A program made the position numbers and the translations under genes. From Usnea hakonensis (taxonomy: Eukaryota; Ascomycota; Lecanoromycetes; Lecanorales; Parmeliaceae), in contig BLJB01000149.1 of the NCBI GenBank assembly GCA_013423325.1, forward strand, positions 1 through 64,000: 64,000 bases of DNA. Reading direction: 5' to 3'. A model generated the notes under the pieces. It did not search any database and had not been told where the DNA came from. It saw only the letters and a list, made by a program, of their open reading frames with translations. Of this stretch, positions 34,017-45,123 are shown one piece after another. Every line of letters begins with the position of its first letter. Position 1 is the first letter of the stretch.

Positions 34017-36002
34017 ATGTCTAGCCAGCATGGAATAAAAGCCAAAGCAAATGGTCCAAATAACGCACACGACGTCAAGGGTCTTTCGAGAGAGAGGCCT
34101 TGGCTCCTGCCTTCCGTAAGTGTTTCATCGAGTCCAAATCTGCGCACTCGGGCTAACGGCTTTGGCAATCCTCAGAACCGTAAAATTCGTCATCTCCAGG
34201 GCATATCTCTGCGAAACTTAGCTCTCTCATCACCGCTCACCAAAACCCACGGAAAAACGATAGATGACGAGTCCCAACCTCACGCGCTCAAGACACCTGC
34301 AAAGCTCCTCTCACAACGTGAAATCAAGCTTGAGCATTCGAGGTCATCAAGTGATCTTAGGTCACCACCCAAGGCGAAGGGCTTAACCGAAGCGGACGAT
34401 TTCAACCACAATGCACCCGCAACTTCGAAGCCGCCAGGCAAGCTCAGGAGGAGGAGTACCCTCAATTGGGCAAATGCGCCTCCTAGAGTCCGGCAGATTA
34501 AGCTTGAGGACGTTTCTCGAGAAAGGATGGCTGATACGTGGTTTTCGATACATTGTTCTGGCATGGATGAACCCATATACGTGAGCGAGGTCATCGAGAA
34601 AGCTATGAACCCAAGTTTCAGATTTTTCGATCTCAATGTCTATGGTCCTGGGGTGACACGACTTGATGAGCTAACAGTCAAATACTGGGCTAAGACTGAG
34701 AATATGGATCAATATGTCTTATTGGTTGAATTGCAACTATGCCTTCGCTCTCTCCAATTCATTGGCAAATCTGTGCGTTCATTTCCCTCCATTATCTTTG
34801 TCACTTCTGACCGCTTGAGGACTTAGCTCGAAAGCTTCCATCATCCTCTTCCTCAAAATTGTATACTATTCCACCTTACAGATGGAATCTACACAAGCTT
34901 CACTGACCTTCCACTGGATGAGCCTGTATTGGCCACTTCGACTACACTCAAGCAACTACACGGACTACAGCCTACATCTTCTTTTGATGCCTTGATGAGG
35001 TTGTCAAATCTTGATGATTGTATTCAAGACGCTCTTTCCACTCGTGAGAAGCTTGCTTCTCAGATCAGTCATCTTCTTCAAGAGCAAAAGGAATCCACGG
35101 AAATCATCAGTCGCTCTTCGCAAGCTGAACAAAGCTTCGCCTCCACCAACCGCTCGCTCACAACATGCCGAAAGCAACTCACTGCCGCCCAAGCCCGGCG
35201 ATCTGAGCTGCAAGCAAGCCTGAAAGCTCGTCGCGATGCCATTACTTACGGAAACATCACACAACAGAACGCGCGTATGAATCTTGCCTCAGAACAGGCG
35301 AACCTCAGCTCTCGAAAATCGTTGGTACAGGCAACCAGATCATCAATTTCGGGTCAAATTCGGCGCATTTGTGAAGACCTCCTACGTATCTACCCAATCG
35401 AGCCTATCGAAAACAAGCCTCTTTCCTTCACTATCCGAGATTTGCACTTGCCAAATGCTGCATCTCCATCTACTAATCCAAACACTGACCCCGCAGTGAC
35501 AGCTGCTGCTCTTGGCATTGTGGCTCACGTCACATATTTGCTCTCGTTCTATCTTTCGGCTCCACTCCCTTATCCACCTACGCCTCATGGTTCGACATCC
35601 ACCATCTTTGATCCAATCTCCACCAACATGCAATCACACGCAGCTCGCACCTTTCCACTCTACGAGAAGGGAGCAGTGCATTACCGTTTTGAGTATGGGG
35701 TTTTTCTGCTCAACGCAGACATTGAGCTTCTGATGAGTAAGCAAGGATCGAGAATGGTGGATCAAAGGCACACGCTGCCGAACCTCAAGTACTTGCTCAC
35801 TGTTTTGACTGCAGGGAAAGGAGAGTTGCCTGTAAGGAAGAAAGGTGGAGCCAAGGTGTTGGACAATGCCAGTATTGATGAGCAGAGAAGGGATAGTAAG
35901 AGCTACGGACAGACACGAGAGGCTGAGAAGAGTCCGCTCATGAACAAGCAGCAGCCCTGTCGCGATGACAAAAGAGTAGCAGATGAAATACAATCTACGT
36001 GA
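34017..36002 (+). CDS. UVRAG/Vps38-like subunit of the PI3-kinase complex (PF10186 type)
   Basis: Three exons, 34017-34115, 34176-34772 and 34827-36002, join in phase to 623 residues. The first intron (60 nt, GTAAGT, GCTAAC branch, CAG) has no stop and keeps frame, so it can be mistaken for coding DNA; removing it joins RPWLLPS to NRKIRHLQGISLRNLAL, the usual form. Features in order: this N-terminal NRKIRHLxGIxLRNL motif, a C2-like part (DTWFSIHCSGMDEPIYVSEV), a long coiled coil near 300-400 rich in Gln, Glu and Lys, and a C-terminal domain with AALGIVAHVTYLLSFYL and FEYGVFLLNADIELLM. UVRAG/Vps38 proteins join Vps34, Vps15 and Vps30/Atg6 at endosomes and help make PI3P. Atg14 is the alternative, but the C-terminal YGVFLLNxDIELL segment favours UVRAG/Vps38. 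Confidence 0.85.
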
Positions 36003-39000
36003 TTACTAATATAGAGCAATTATAGTAGCTCCTTGAAAACCCGCAAGGGATGACTTGGACTCTTCCTGAAGTACCTCCACAGTTCTGGACAGAAGTCTTC
36101 TTTTCATTACCACTCAATAAATTCTACATCTGATTTGAACTATTTCAGCTGCCCACTTTTCCACTTTTGCTTTTCCAATCATTCTATCTATAAATTGCAC
36201 GCTCTCTACTGCACCTTCGTACCCTGCTTGCTAGAGTGACCCCAGTCTATTGTTGTCATGCATATCTTTCTATGAACAAGTAGTCTCTTCATACATATAA
36301 ATACAATTCGATTTCTTGTTAAACAACTCTGAAGAATGCCGCCTCACGCTCACTCATACCAACGCCAAACGTCAAAGTTGGCTTATTGCTTGAGGTTCTC
36401 TTTATTACAGAGACAATCTAGTGCTTACATCTTTCAGAGCGCTTGGTGTCCAACAAAACGTCCTACTTGCGAAATTTCTCCATCTGGAATTGGTGCACCT
36501 GGCATGGGTAGCGTTCTGGGGGTCGTTCAGGCTACTAATCACATCTTTGAACGTTGCACCAAATCCTGGGCAACCTACTTTGAAGAAGAAATGGTTCAAG
36601 AAAAGTACGAAAGCATTCACTGTCGGTATCAGCATAATCACAACCCTCTGCTACTCTGGAGATTTATTACAGATTTACCAAATTAGACTTTTATGCAATT
36701 ACTTCCTGTTCGACTGCTGGAGTCACTATTACTTTGGCTATAAGTTCATCGGACTTTGGTCGCAGATAGGCACTGATGATGGCACGTTCTTGAGCCGCCG
36801 ACGCCGACGATTTACCTGGCACTATACGTTAGGAGAAGTATAGAGCTTGACAGCCATGGTAATGGCGATACTGGCTTTAATTGTTCCGGTACGTTTTCAG
36901 CCATAATTCACTGATCGAGACCCTGGCCTTGATGCCTCCTACGACTGCCGGAGAAATATACGAAGATTTGGGATTCGCAATGGTTCGAATTCACTCTCAG
37001 ATTTGGACACGCGACTACGAGCGATTCACACTAAATGTGTTAAGTATGTTCAGAAGACATTTTTTTCCACCACACACACTCATAACCACCATCACTGCTT
37101 CTGTCTACATAATGTCTGACATTAACAAGGATGTGGCCATGCCGGCCGAAGAAAATTTGGATGGCGAGAGTGTGAGTGGTCAGGCCAGCCAGGGCACTGG
37201 GGAGGCCGGTGGCATTGGAGCCACAGAAGAGAGGAGAGAAGAGGAAGGTGGAGGAGGGGAGGAAAAGAAGGGCGAGGGAGAGGAAGAGGAGAAAACTGTG
37301 GGCGATCCAGCGAGAATAGAAAGACGTATTACGGCACACCCGGCCTCTGGAATTGAGTATACTGCCCGACATTCAATTTTCAGTTGTTGGCTTGTCGTAC
37401 ACTTCTCACTCGGTCAACTGATTTGGGAGCAGAACAAACTGTTATCGGCTTTGATGGTGTCTACAAGCTAGCATACAACAAAGACGGCTCGTCCTCTGCT
37501 GAAAGGCCCTTACGAGATCGAACCCATAGACTAGTTCAAAAAAATGCTTCTTATTCTATCTCATGAGTCCAGTCATTTTTTTTGCGAGCAAATTTTCCGT
37601 TAGATGATATTCTGGATGTGGCTTCCTCTTAAGTCCTCGGCCGATGAGAGCAATGACATTTGATACTTCCAAGCGGCTTTCCAGCTAAGTCCTCAGCAGG
37701 AGGCGAAACTGATTGGAGCTATGTCTCCGAGAAAGGCTTCATCGCTTTCATAGTCTGCTTCGAGATTGACTCATCGACCATCCTATCCAACCAATGATGT
37801 GCCCTGCCCGTGAGGGTACTTGGAAAATACGTTTCATGTCAATTTCAGGCAACTATCAGAGTCCTGTTCAAGATCGGACCTTGCTTTCTATTGGGATCCA
37901 AAGCTCAAATGGGTGCCGACTGCCAGAGAAATATACGAGGTTCAGGCATCCTACCCTCGCCTTATTGGCTTGTGGATTCTCATCGAAGCGGCATTCCCAT
38001 TTCCAAAAAACAACCATGAGAAGCTTGACTCAAGATTCAAAAAGCGCTTCGATACTCTAAGATCCTCGTTCAGAATTTCCATCAAATGATGAACAACGAC
38101 GAGGTATCCCGCTGCAGCAATCAGATACACATTGGCACTCTCTCTTTGCTCGATGTTTACCTTTACCAGTACCGAAGGTACCGAAGGTGTCTTTAGTATC
38201 TTTGCTGCTTACATCCTGATAGGGCAGGACATAATCTGCAAGTCTATCGCTGAGTAACTTTGCCAATGACTTTGATTGCGCGAAAAGCAATCGGTGCGTC
38301 TCACTACGTCTTCTCTGATTTCCATGAATGGATTCGGCCTCTACCGGTACGTCTGTAGAATTCTGATGCAGTCTATCTTTAGCTAGCTACCTTGCTTTTC
38401 CATTAGCCACTGCGTTGCTGATGCTGAAACTTCTGAACTTTACGTCAATCGTTTGCCACAGGGACATCCCTTGCAAGTCTTTGCTAAGTCACTCATTTTC
38501 TCCTCGGTGCTGATATAGTCATAATTACCCAATCTTCGCCTGTCTCCATTGGTCTAGAAAATCTTCACCGATATGACTCTCAATACTTTCAACTATTCAA
38601 TGGTTATTATGGTGTTATGGTGGAAGAAATCATCACTTGCTAGATTGGTGAGCAGGGTCTTACAAGGCTTTCTGATGAGCACCATACTAGGCAAGCGGGG
38701 TGTCTCTGCTTACTTGAAAGCATTCCAGAACTTCAGATTCCCCCCTGGTTGGAAACGCATACAGAGTCCTGCATACTAAATATGGTCATGGTCACTCACG
38801 GAAGCTGGAAAGGCCACAATTCTCGCGCCACTGATATTGAGAAGTCAAGCGAGAATAGACTGGTTCCGACTTCCTTTTTTGCAAGCAGTCAGAAGCACTA
38901 TGACCAAGGAATCATCTCCTCTACGAGCCATAGCGAAGGCGTTTGGTGTGATTGCTCGGTCAAACACGTTGGTAGGTAGCCAGCGGTAAATTACAACTCC

Positions 39001-39822
39001 ATCAAGACTCGACAGGGTACGACTACGACAGTGCGCAATACCGTGCGGGACGCCTACATCAACTCATCAGAGAGATTGCGCATCTTTACGCTTGGCGAAG
39101 CTCCAGACTATGAACAGCCTCCAGCTATGCGAGACAGGACCCCGTCGCCTGGTACCAAGATATCAAGACAGGTGGGAGCATGGATAAAGGCAAGGGCAAG
39201 GCATCCAAGGAGGACGTTGACCCCTTTGACCTCTAAGCAACAGGGTGGCCTTTTCAGGGTGTCGAGGGTGGTTTTCACGATCGTAAGTGTCCTCTTCTTA
39301 TCGCATGGTTCATGACTGGTCAGGCTACTAATCCAAGTCCATGGGAGCCATGGACTATGAAGGAGGGGACTTCAAGGCATCGGATGGGCTTGGCATGGGA
39401 ATAACTATGGAAGGTGCGACCAGGCCCTTTGAGGCCTATAAGTACATAGCTCTGAGCCTCCTTCATAGCCTCTTCTATAAGAATCAAGACCGCTATGAAT
39501 GACATGTGCCCTGAGCGAGACCACTTGATGACACTACTACTACATACTGACCCTGACATTCTCCCTATCATCTGATGAATATTCCACTTTAATATTTCTA
39601 TTGATACCATTCAATCTTCTTCATATTATATACCCGAACTTAGAATCAGGCATTGCCGTTTCGGCTCAGGAAAGGGAGTAGGGCCGCTGTAGAGGGAGCA
39701 CTCAATATAGACGTTCTCGTATATTATATTTATTTAATATCTATATATGTACTATATATCTAGGTATAGCAGTTTTACTTTCAATCAGCTCAAGGTTCGT
39801 CTGAATCATTCCTGGAAAACAA
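36003..39822. other. Gene-poor 3.8 kb with decayed coding fragments
   Basis: No complete gene can be supported. Several stretches look protein-like but are broken. One is an acidic frame at 37111-37410 (MSDINKDVAMPAEENLDGES, with a Glu/Gly-rich run). Others are about 37820-38089 (PTAREIYEVQASYPRLIGLW), a plus frame near 38570-38979, and a frame near 39019-39235 with KGKASKEDVDPFDL. The segment at 36944 (GEIYEDLGF) resembles the one at 37919 (REIYEVQAS) in DNA as well as protein, so part of the region may be duplicated. It is AT-rich just before the tRNA gene. Confidence 0.4.
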
Positions 39823-39948
39823 GGTCCTATAGCTCAGTTGGTTAGAGCGTGGTGCTAAGTAAGTCAACCTAGTTCTGTGCCAGATACACCCACTAACAAT
39901 AATCAAACAGTAACGCCAAGGTCGCGAGTTCGACCCTCGTTGGGACCA
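39823..39948 (+). tRNA. tRNA-Ile(AAT) with a 52-nt intron
   Basis: The two halves (39823-39858 and 39911-39948) assemble into a standard 74-nt cloverleaf: acceptor GGTCCTA/TGGGACC, D arm AGCTCAGTTGGTTAGAGC, anticodon stem TGGTG/CGCCA with loop CTAATAA, five-base variable loop, and T arm GCGAGTTCGACCCTCGT containing the B box; a discriminator A ends the gene. The anticodon AAT reads Ile codons. The insert at 39859-39910 begins GTAAGT, has CACTAAC near its end and finishes CAG, which is a spliceosomal pattern. Normal tRNA introns lie after base 37; cutting there would give a loop with anticodon AAG and U37, which does not fit an Ile body. A T6 run follows. Whether it yields functional tRNA is open. 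Confidence 0.88.
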
Positions 39949-39950
39949 GA

Positions 39951-39956
39951 TTTTTT
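39951..39956 (+). terminator. Pol III terminator T6
   Basis: A run of six T starts two bases after the tRNA discriminator base, the expected RNA polymerase III stop signal. A second T6 follows shortly after. Confidence 0.75.
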
Positions 39957-40038
39957 AGCTCTTTTTTCTCCTGATCTTTTTCTCCTTTCTTAGCTTCCCG
40001 TCTCTCATTTTATTCATTCGTTAATAAGTAGGAAGATA

Positions 40039-40361
40039 CGGAGGTCTGCTCGGGGTGTGCGAAATAAACTGCACTTAGGGCCCGCGAAAAACAGCAACAT
40101 CCAATTTCTACCAAGACTCATAATTCGATCACGAATGCTCGGATTATAAAGATTCTGGTTTACAAGTTACTCTAATTGACTATTTATAAAAACTCCTCAC
40201 CAAATATTTTTGCGAATATTGAATCGTTGTGGACTTGTCCGACTTCAGAATTGCGCCACACTGCAGTTTATTTCGCACACCCCGAGGTCTGCACCAAGTT
40301 TGGGGCCGCCTTTCCGAAATAGGGTTAGGGCTTGTCCCAGGACTTTCGGTGCAGACCTCCG
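40039..40361. mobile_element. Outer MITE with 14-bp TIRs and TA target duplication
   Basis: The ends CGGAGGTCTGCACC and its exact reverse complement (40348-40361) are flanked by TA on both sides (40037-40038 and 40362-40363). The left end is split by a second element: after CGGAGGTCTGC the sequence jumps to another inverted repeat and resumes with GGTCTGCACC at 40286. Without the insert the element would be only about 80 bp. It contains TAGGGTTAGGG, two telomere-like units, near 40320-40330. No coding capacity. Confidence 0.75.
40050..40285. mobile_element. Inner MITE with 24-bp TIRs, inserted in the outer MITE
   Basis: Perfect 24-bp inverted ends (starting TCGGGGTGTGCG) bound a 236-bp AT-rich interior without open frames. 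The flanks repeat GGTCTGC (40043-40049 and 40286-40292), a 7-bp target duplication, or 8 bp if the terminal base is counted differently. The size fits hAT-type MITEs, which make 8-bp duplications, but assignment to a superfamily is tentative. Confidence 0.8.
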
Positions 40362-40363
40362 TA

Positions 40364-42426
40364 GATAGTAGAAGATATCGAAGTAGAGACGCCTAGAGAT
40401 CGTCGATCCGTGTTCGAGTACTTGGGGTCTTAATACTCTTTGCCATCTCAGTTCTGAGAAATTGTTTCAGTATCAGCCGTGGGATGCTCCGGTGACTTAC
40501 GTATGCGTATGAGCCCATTTGAATCAGCCTTGCCATCTCGCTGTAGGGACGATCCCAGGAACAATAGACAAGTCTCATTGACCCCTTTATTCGAGGTCAA
40601 ATTTAGGCAGTCGAATCGAGGATTAATGCCAAAGATGTTGATTTTGTCCTGGGTCCCGTCCTACGAGACGTCCTCTACATTGAACGTAAACTTACTCTTT
40701 CGCTTTACGCTCCGCTACGATACCTCCTAGTCTACATGAACAAGAATGCTGCCGCTGCATTCGAAACGCGAATACTTTAACGTCAACTTCGTGCATTGCC
40801 TTTATTCAGAGGAGTGTTCAGAAACGAACGTTTCAAATCTGCCAAAACCAAAAGCGACGGGGTACCGATAAGGAGTCTTGAAGGTATAGTAGGCTGGCTA
40901 AGTACTGCTCAGTGGCAGTTCAACTTATGAATTGACTATTTGATGAGTCTGGAGATGGATTCTGGCACGCAGTCCTTAAATCAACTGGATTCCTTGCGAC
41001 TGAGATGCGAACGACACTAATGATAGTTTCACAGAGAATCCAGAGCCCATGACTATCAACACTGCCGTGGACTATGTCTTCTCTCGAGTTGGCACTGGCT
41101 GTCGGAGCAAATGGATCCATACAGAACCATATCACTACACTCGCAACCGTGCTACGTATACAGTCTTTCGTCCCACCGGAGAGTGCAATCACAACTTTAT
41201 CGACAAGATTCTAAATCTCGTCTTTATGCAACTCTTTTCGTGGTAAATGCTAATAGAGCCATAAATGTCGAGCACTGGCCTATTCCAAGTGAAGGCAGTC
41301 TATCAACTACTGTTGTCCTATATTTACGTCACTCTACCCACGGCCAAGAGAACATTTTGATACGCTAGCTTTGGAACATGTCAAGAAGCCCGCTTGACGA
41401 CACATTTCTATTGGTAGATAAAACGAAGCTTGTCATAGCGATTGAAATTTGTTCCTCATCTGCAAACCTGTCAGATAGACAAATCCTACCACGTCTATTT
41501 GATAACCTCAACGGACCTATGGATTGAAGAGAAATTGTCGCATAATACACTTCAAAGGTTTTTGAATTAGTCCCGGTCAACACCCGAGATTTTCATGCGG
41601 TCCCCAGAGCTCGAAACGGAAGCCGAAGGCGAGACGTGGGGGGGGATCTGAATGACATCTTTCGCGTCTCAAAAATAGATACGCCTTACCAACGCCTTTG
41701 AAAATCAACCTACACAGATTTATAATACTCAGCAACGTGTGATACGCAAATGGCCCCAAAAATGATGACGTCCTTGACAACTTTTTGAAAGACTACGAAC
41801 CTTTCGACCCGACCAAACTACACGATACCCGGAAGTCGAAATTAAAAAAGACGTAGACGAGGAGTCGATTTTCGCCTGAATTTCGACCTCACCGTTCCAG
41901 TCTGCTCGCCCTTTGACTCGATTCCTCTGCGAACTCAGCGAAAATCAAACGCCTAATCTGAGCTATGTTGTACACCATTCACTTCCTATACCCATATGCG
42001 GCGATACATAAAGGTTTAGAATTCAACATTTCGGCTCTGGATATGCCAAGAATCCGTCTTGACTGTTGGCAGTCCTGTGGCAATGAATCAATAGGGCCGA
42101 GGGTGAGATACGCAGACGTTGAGGTGGACAAAGTCACTAACAGCTACTGATGTACTAAGTACCTTATGCTAGGTTGCATCATTGCGCATTCCAGATGTCG
42201 TACTGAACCCCGCTCCGGCACGTACCAGGAAAGGATGGATCGCTACTGTTCTTCGCCCTCAGATCGCGAATCGCTAAGCGCCGAAGAGACTCGCTGGCTA
42301 AATGAGGGGAAATGATATCCCAAGGCTGACACTTGCAATCGTCGCATCACCCCAAATATGTGACCTAGCCATCCAGCCTGTCATATAAGGCTCACTTTGT
42401 TTGGGGGATACCTACGTGAGAGAGGG
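40364..42426. other. No supported gene
   Basis: About 2 kb of unique-looking DNA before the sugar transporter. Open frames of up to 90 codons occur on both strands (for example 40920-41192 and 41111-41368) but show no motif. I see no RNA gene. The last part, about 42150-42426, probably holds the transporter's promoter. Confidence 0.5.
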
Positions 42427-44313
42427 ATGGAGTCCAATATCAATCCGCAGGCATATGCCCGCGGGACCACCAAGTACTTCAAATTTGTGGCTATCTATGC
42501 ATCTATTGGAGGCACTTTCTTCGGGTACGTACCTTCCTTGTAGAAGCTGTCGTGTTCTTGACGTGACTCCCAGATTCGATCAATCAGTCGTCTCAAACTC
42601 CTTCGCATTACCTCAGTTCACTGGCTACTTCGTAAGTCTTGCCTTGCTCGACGATTGGCAACAGCAGTCGCTGACCAGAACTCCCCAGCACAATCCCAAC
42701 GCCAATGAACAAGGAAACATCGTCATCTTCTTCATCGTCGGCGGCATCATGGGCGCATTCCTGGCTGGTCGTTTCTCTGACCATTTTGGTCGTCTCGTTG
42801 TCATTGGCGCCGGGGTCGCCGTCTTCACTTGCGGCGCCACCATCCTCACCGCAGCCGTCAATATCCCCATGCTCTACGTAGGCCGCCTGATCTGTGGACT
42901 GGGCTGTGGGGCTGTAGCAAACAACACGCCCCTGTATCTTTCCGAGATCTCGCCCGCGAATCGGCGCGGACGATATACCACGCTGTCAAACGTGATGGAA
43001 GATCTGGGCTTTGCGCTTGTCGCCTGGGTTTCTTTTGCTTTGAGCTATGTCCGGACGCAAGCCTCGTGGCGGTTGATCTTTGCATGTCAATATGTCGGGT
43101 CTGTCGTATTGATCGCAGCGCCATTTATTCTGCCCAGCTCACCGCGGTGGCTTGCATTGAAAGGCCGAGAGGATTCATGCTTGCGGGTTCTGGCACAACT
43201 GCATAGTATGTCGTAGGGAATGTGATCTGGTCGACCCGGGCGCTGACTTTTGTCAAGGTAACGGAGACACGACGGATCCGCTTGTGCTGGCGGAGAATCG
43301 ACAAATCCAAGATGCTATCCGCGAAGAGAAAAACACAGCCAGTCACAGTGGCTGGATCGAGTTATTTAGACCTGGACCAAACCTGAGGCGCTTGACGCTA
43401 GCTCTGTGTCTTCCTGCCATCCAACAATTCACCGGCATCAACGCCATTACATACTGTAAACAAATCTCCCAGCTGCCTAGCAACATAGCTTAAGCCATAT
43501 TAACAGATGCCCCCACGATTTTCAAGAGCGCTGGGATAGGAAATTCCCACTATCAGATTCTTTTGAATGCCGGCAATACCACTTTCGGTAACACACGCCA
43601 TCAGAATCCTCTGAGAAACGCTCGGGTCCTAACATGAGAAACAAGGTACAATCATGTCGCTCACGGCCCTCTACACCCTCGACCATTTCGGCCGGCGCAA
43701 GACCCTCCTCACCGGCCTCGCAGTAATGACAACCCTCTGGATCCTCATCGGCGTCCTCTTGAAATTCTACCCCGCCACCGACCCCTCCGCCTCCACCCCC
43801 CACGCCTTCATCGTCTTCTTCATCTGGTGTTTCTATAGGTACGAGTCGCCCCCCCACCCCCCCCTTCTACTTTCCATATAAATATAAAACCTCACGCTCC
43901 AACCAACCAAAAGCACCTACGTCATGTCCTGGGGCCCCTGCGGCTGGTGGGTGCCCATGGAGATCCTGCCCACGCGCCTCCGCGCCCGCGGCGCCGCGCT
44001 CGCCACCAGCGTCACTTTCCTGGCCAACCTCTGCGTGTCCAAGACGACGCCGCTGCTCTTCGTGAAGCTTGGGTCTGCGACGTATTTCTTTTATGCGGGG
44101 CTGTGTGCGGTTGGTGCGGTTGGGACGTTGGTGTTTTTGCCGGAGACGATGGGGTTGGAATTGGAGGAGTTGGAGGGGTTGTTTGGGAGGGGGGGGTGGG
44201 TCGTTTGGTGGGGGTGGGGGAGGGGGAGAGGGGGGAGTGAGGTTGTTGAGGGGGAGGTGGGGGGGAGGGATGATGAGAAGGGCAGGGGAGGGGAGGGGGG
44301 ATTAACTAACTGA
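42427..44313 (+). CDS. MFS sugar transporter
   Basis: Seven exons, 42427-42524, 42574-42631, 42689-43205, 43258-43455, 43507-43587, 43646-43838 and 43914-44313, join in phase to 514 residues. Landmarks of the sugar porter family: GGTFFGFDQSVVSN in helix 1, GRFSDHFGR in loop 2-3, RLICGLGCGAVANNTPLYLSEISPANRRGR, LPSSPRWL, then PAIQQFTGINAITYYAPTIF in helix 7, DHFGRRKTLL, WGPCGWWVPMEILPTRLRARGAAL and FLPETMGLELEEL. The second intron (57 nt, GTAAGT) has no stop and keeps frame, so it could be wrongly retained. The C-terminal tail of about 40 residues after LFG is Gly/Trp/Arg-rich and unlike the family; the DNA there is a run of G blocks. It moves hexoses or related sugars across the plasma membrane; substrate unknown. 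Confidence 0.88.
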
Positions 44314-45123
44314 TTAGAAATCTCACGCTGCTACGTCGTCAACGACTCACTCACCTTATTCAGTCTTGCCGGGCCTCTCCCTATCTATACGCTCGCTCAC
44401 CGCTACTGCACTCCTCTCTTCCCCATCCAGAGCGTGCCGATTCGTCCCCCTCCCCCCCCCTCCCCCCACCCAGACCATTCATCCCATGACATATCCCTCC
44501 ATTAACGGCTCATAGCATATCCCTCCATCAACGGCTTAATCTCGGATCTCATATTCCCCCCTCTCCCCCCCCTACTTCATGGATAAATTTAACTTTTCTT
44601 TCTACTCTAAGATAGCGAAGGAAGAGGAGAGGCAGAGGCTATGGTGTAAGGGCTGAGATGGTTTGGTTTGGTTTGGTCTGGTCTGGGTTGGGTTGGTAGC
44701 GCGTGTGATGCGATGAGGTGGGGATGTGGAAGGTTGGAGAGATGGGGGGGGAGGTGAGAGAGGTTTGATAGCAAGTTTTTTTTTTGGGGGTGGTTAGGGT
44801 GGGGTAGGGGAGGGGATGTAGGGTGGGGTGGAAGAGGGAGAAGGAGTGTGTGTATGTGACCAGGCGTCTGGAATGAAATCGAAAGTAGATAGATGAAGAA
44901 GAACGCAAAAGCCAAATCATTCAGGATCAGGAGCCGAGGAAACATTCTTGCAAATGCAAGCTAGAAGCAGGTACGCCCGTTCAAATGGTATCTTTAAAAA
45001 AAAAGAGAAAAAAAAAAGCCGCCAACTTCAAAGCAATCCAACCGATCCCGTACCCTACCCATATTTACGCCTAGATCCCCCTATATACCCATAATAGCAA
45101 AAGCAAGTCTCTGCCTAGCCTTT
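44314..45123. other. Low-complexity convergent spacer
   Basis: Between two convergent genes. It contains C-rich runs at about 44445-44475, a GGTTT/GGTCT repeat tract at about 44660-44697 that resembles degenerate telomere-like repeats, and G-rich DNA around 44740-44840. Minus frames through these tracts (44607-44945) are Pro/His/Ser-rich artefacts of composition. Confidence 0.55.

Noticed and set aside
39859..39910. Reading the tRNA as tRNA-Leu(AAG) with a canonical intron after base 37
   Set aside because: The body has a five-base variable loop and matches tRNA-Ile throughout, while tRNA-Leu needs a long variable arm; the result would also place U at position 37.
40319..40331. TAGGGTTAGGG as an interstitial telomere
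   Set aside because: Only two units, inside a MITE; too short to be evidence of a telomere fusion.
44607..44945. Minus-strand Pro/His/Ser-rich frames of 93-112 codons
   Set aside because: They run through simple G-rich tracts, so the composition explains them; there is no splice pattern or motif.
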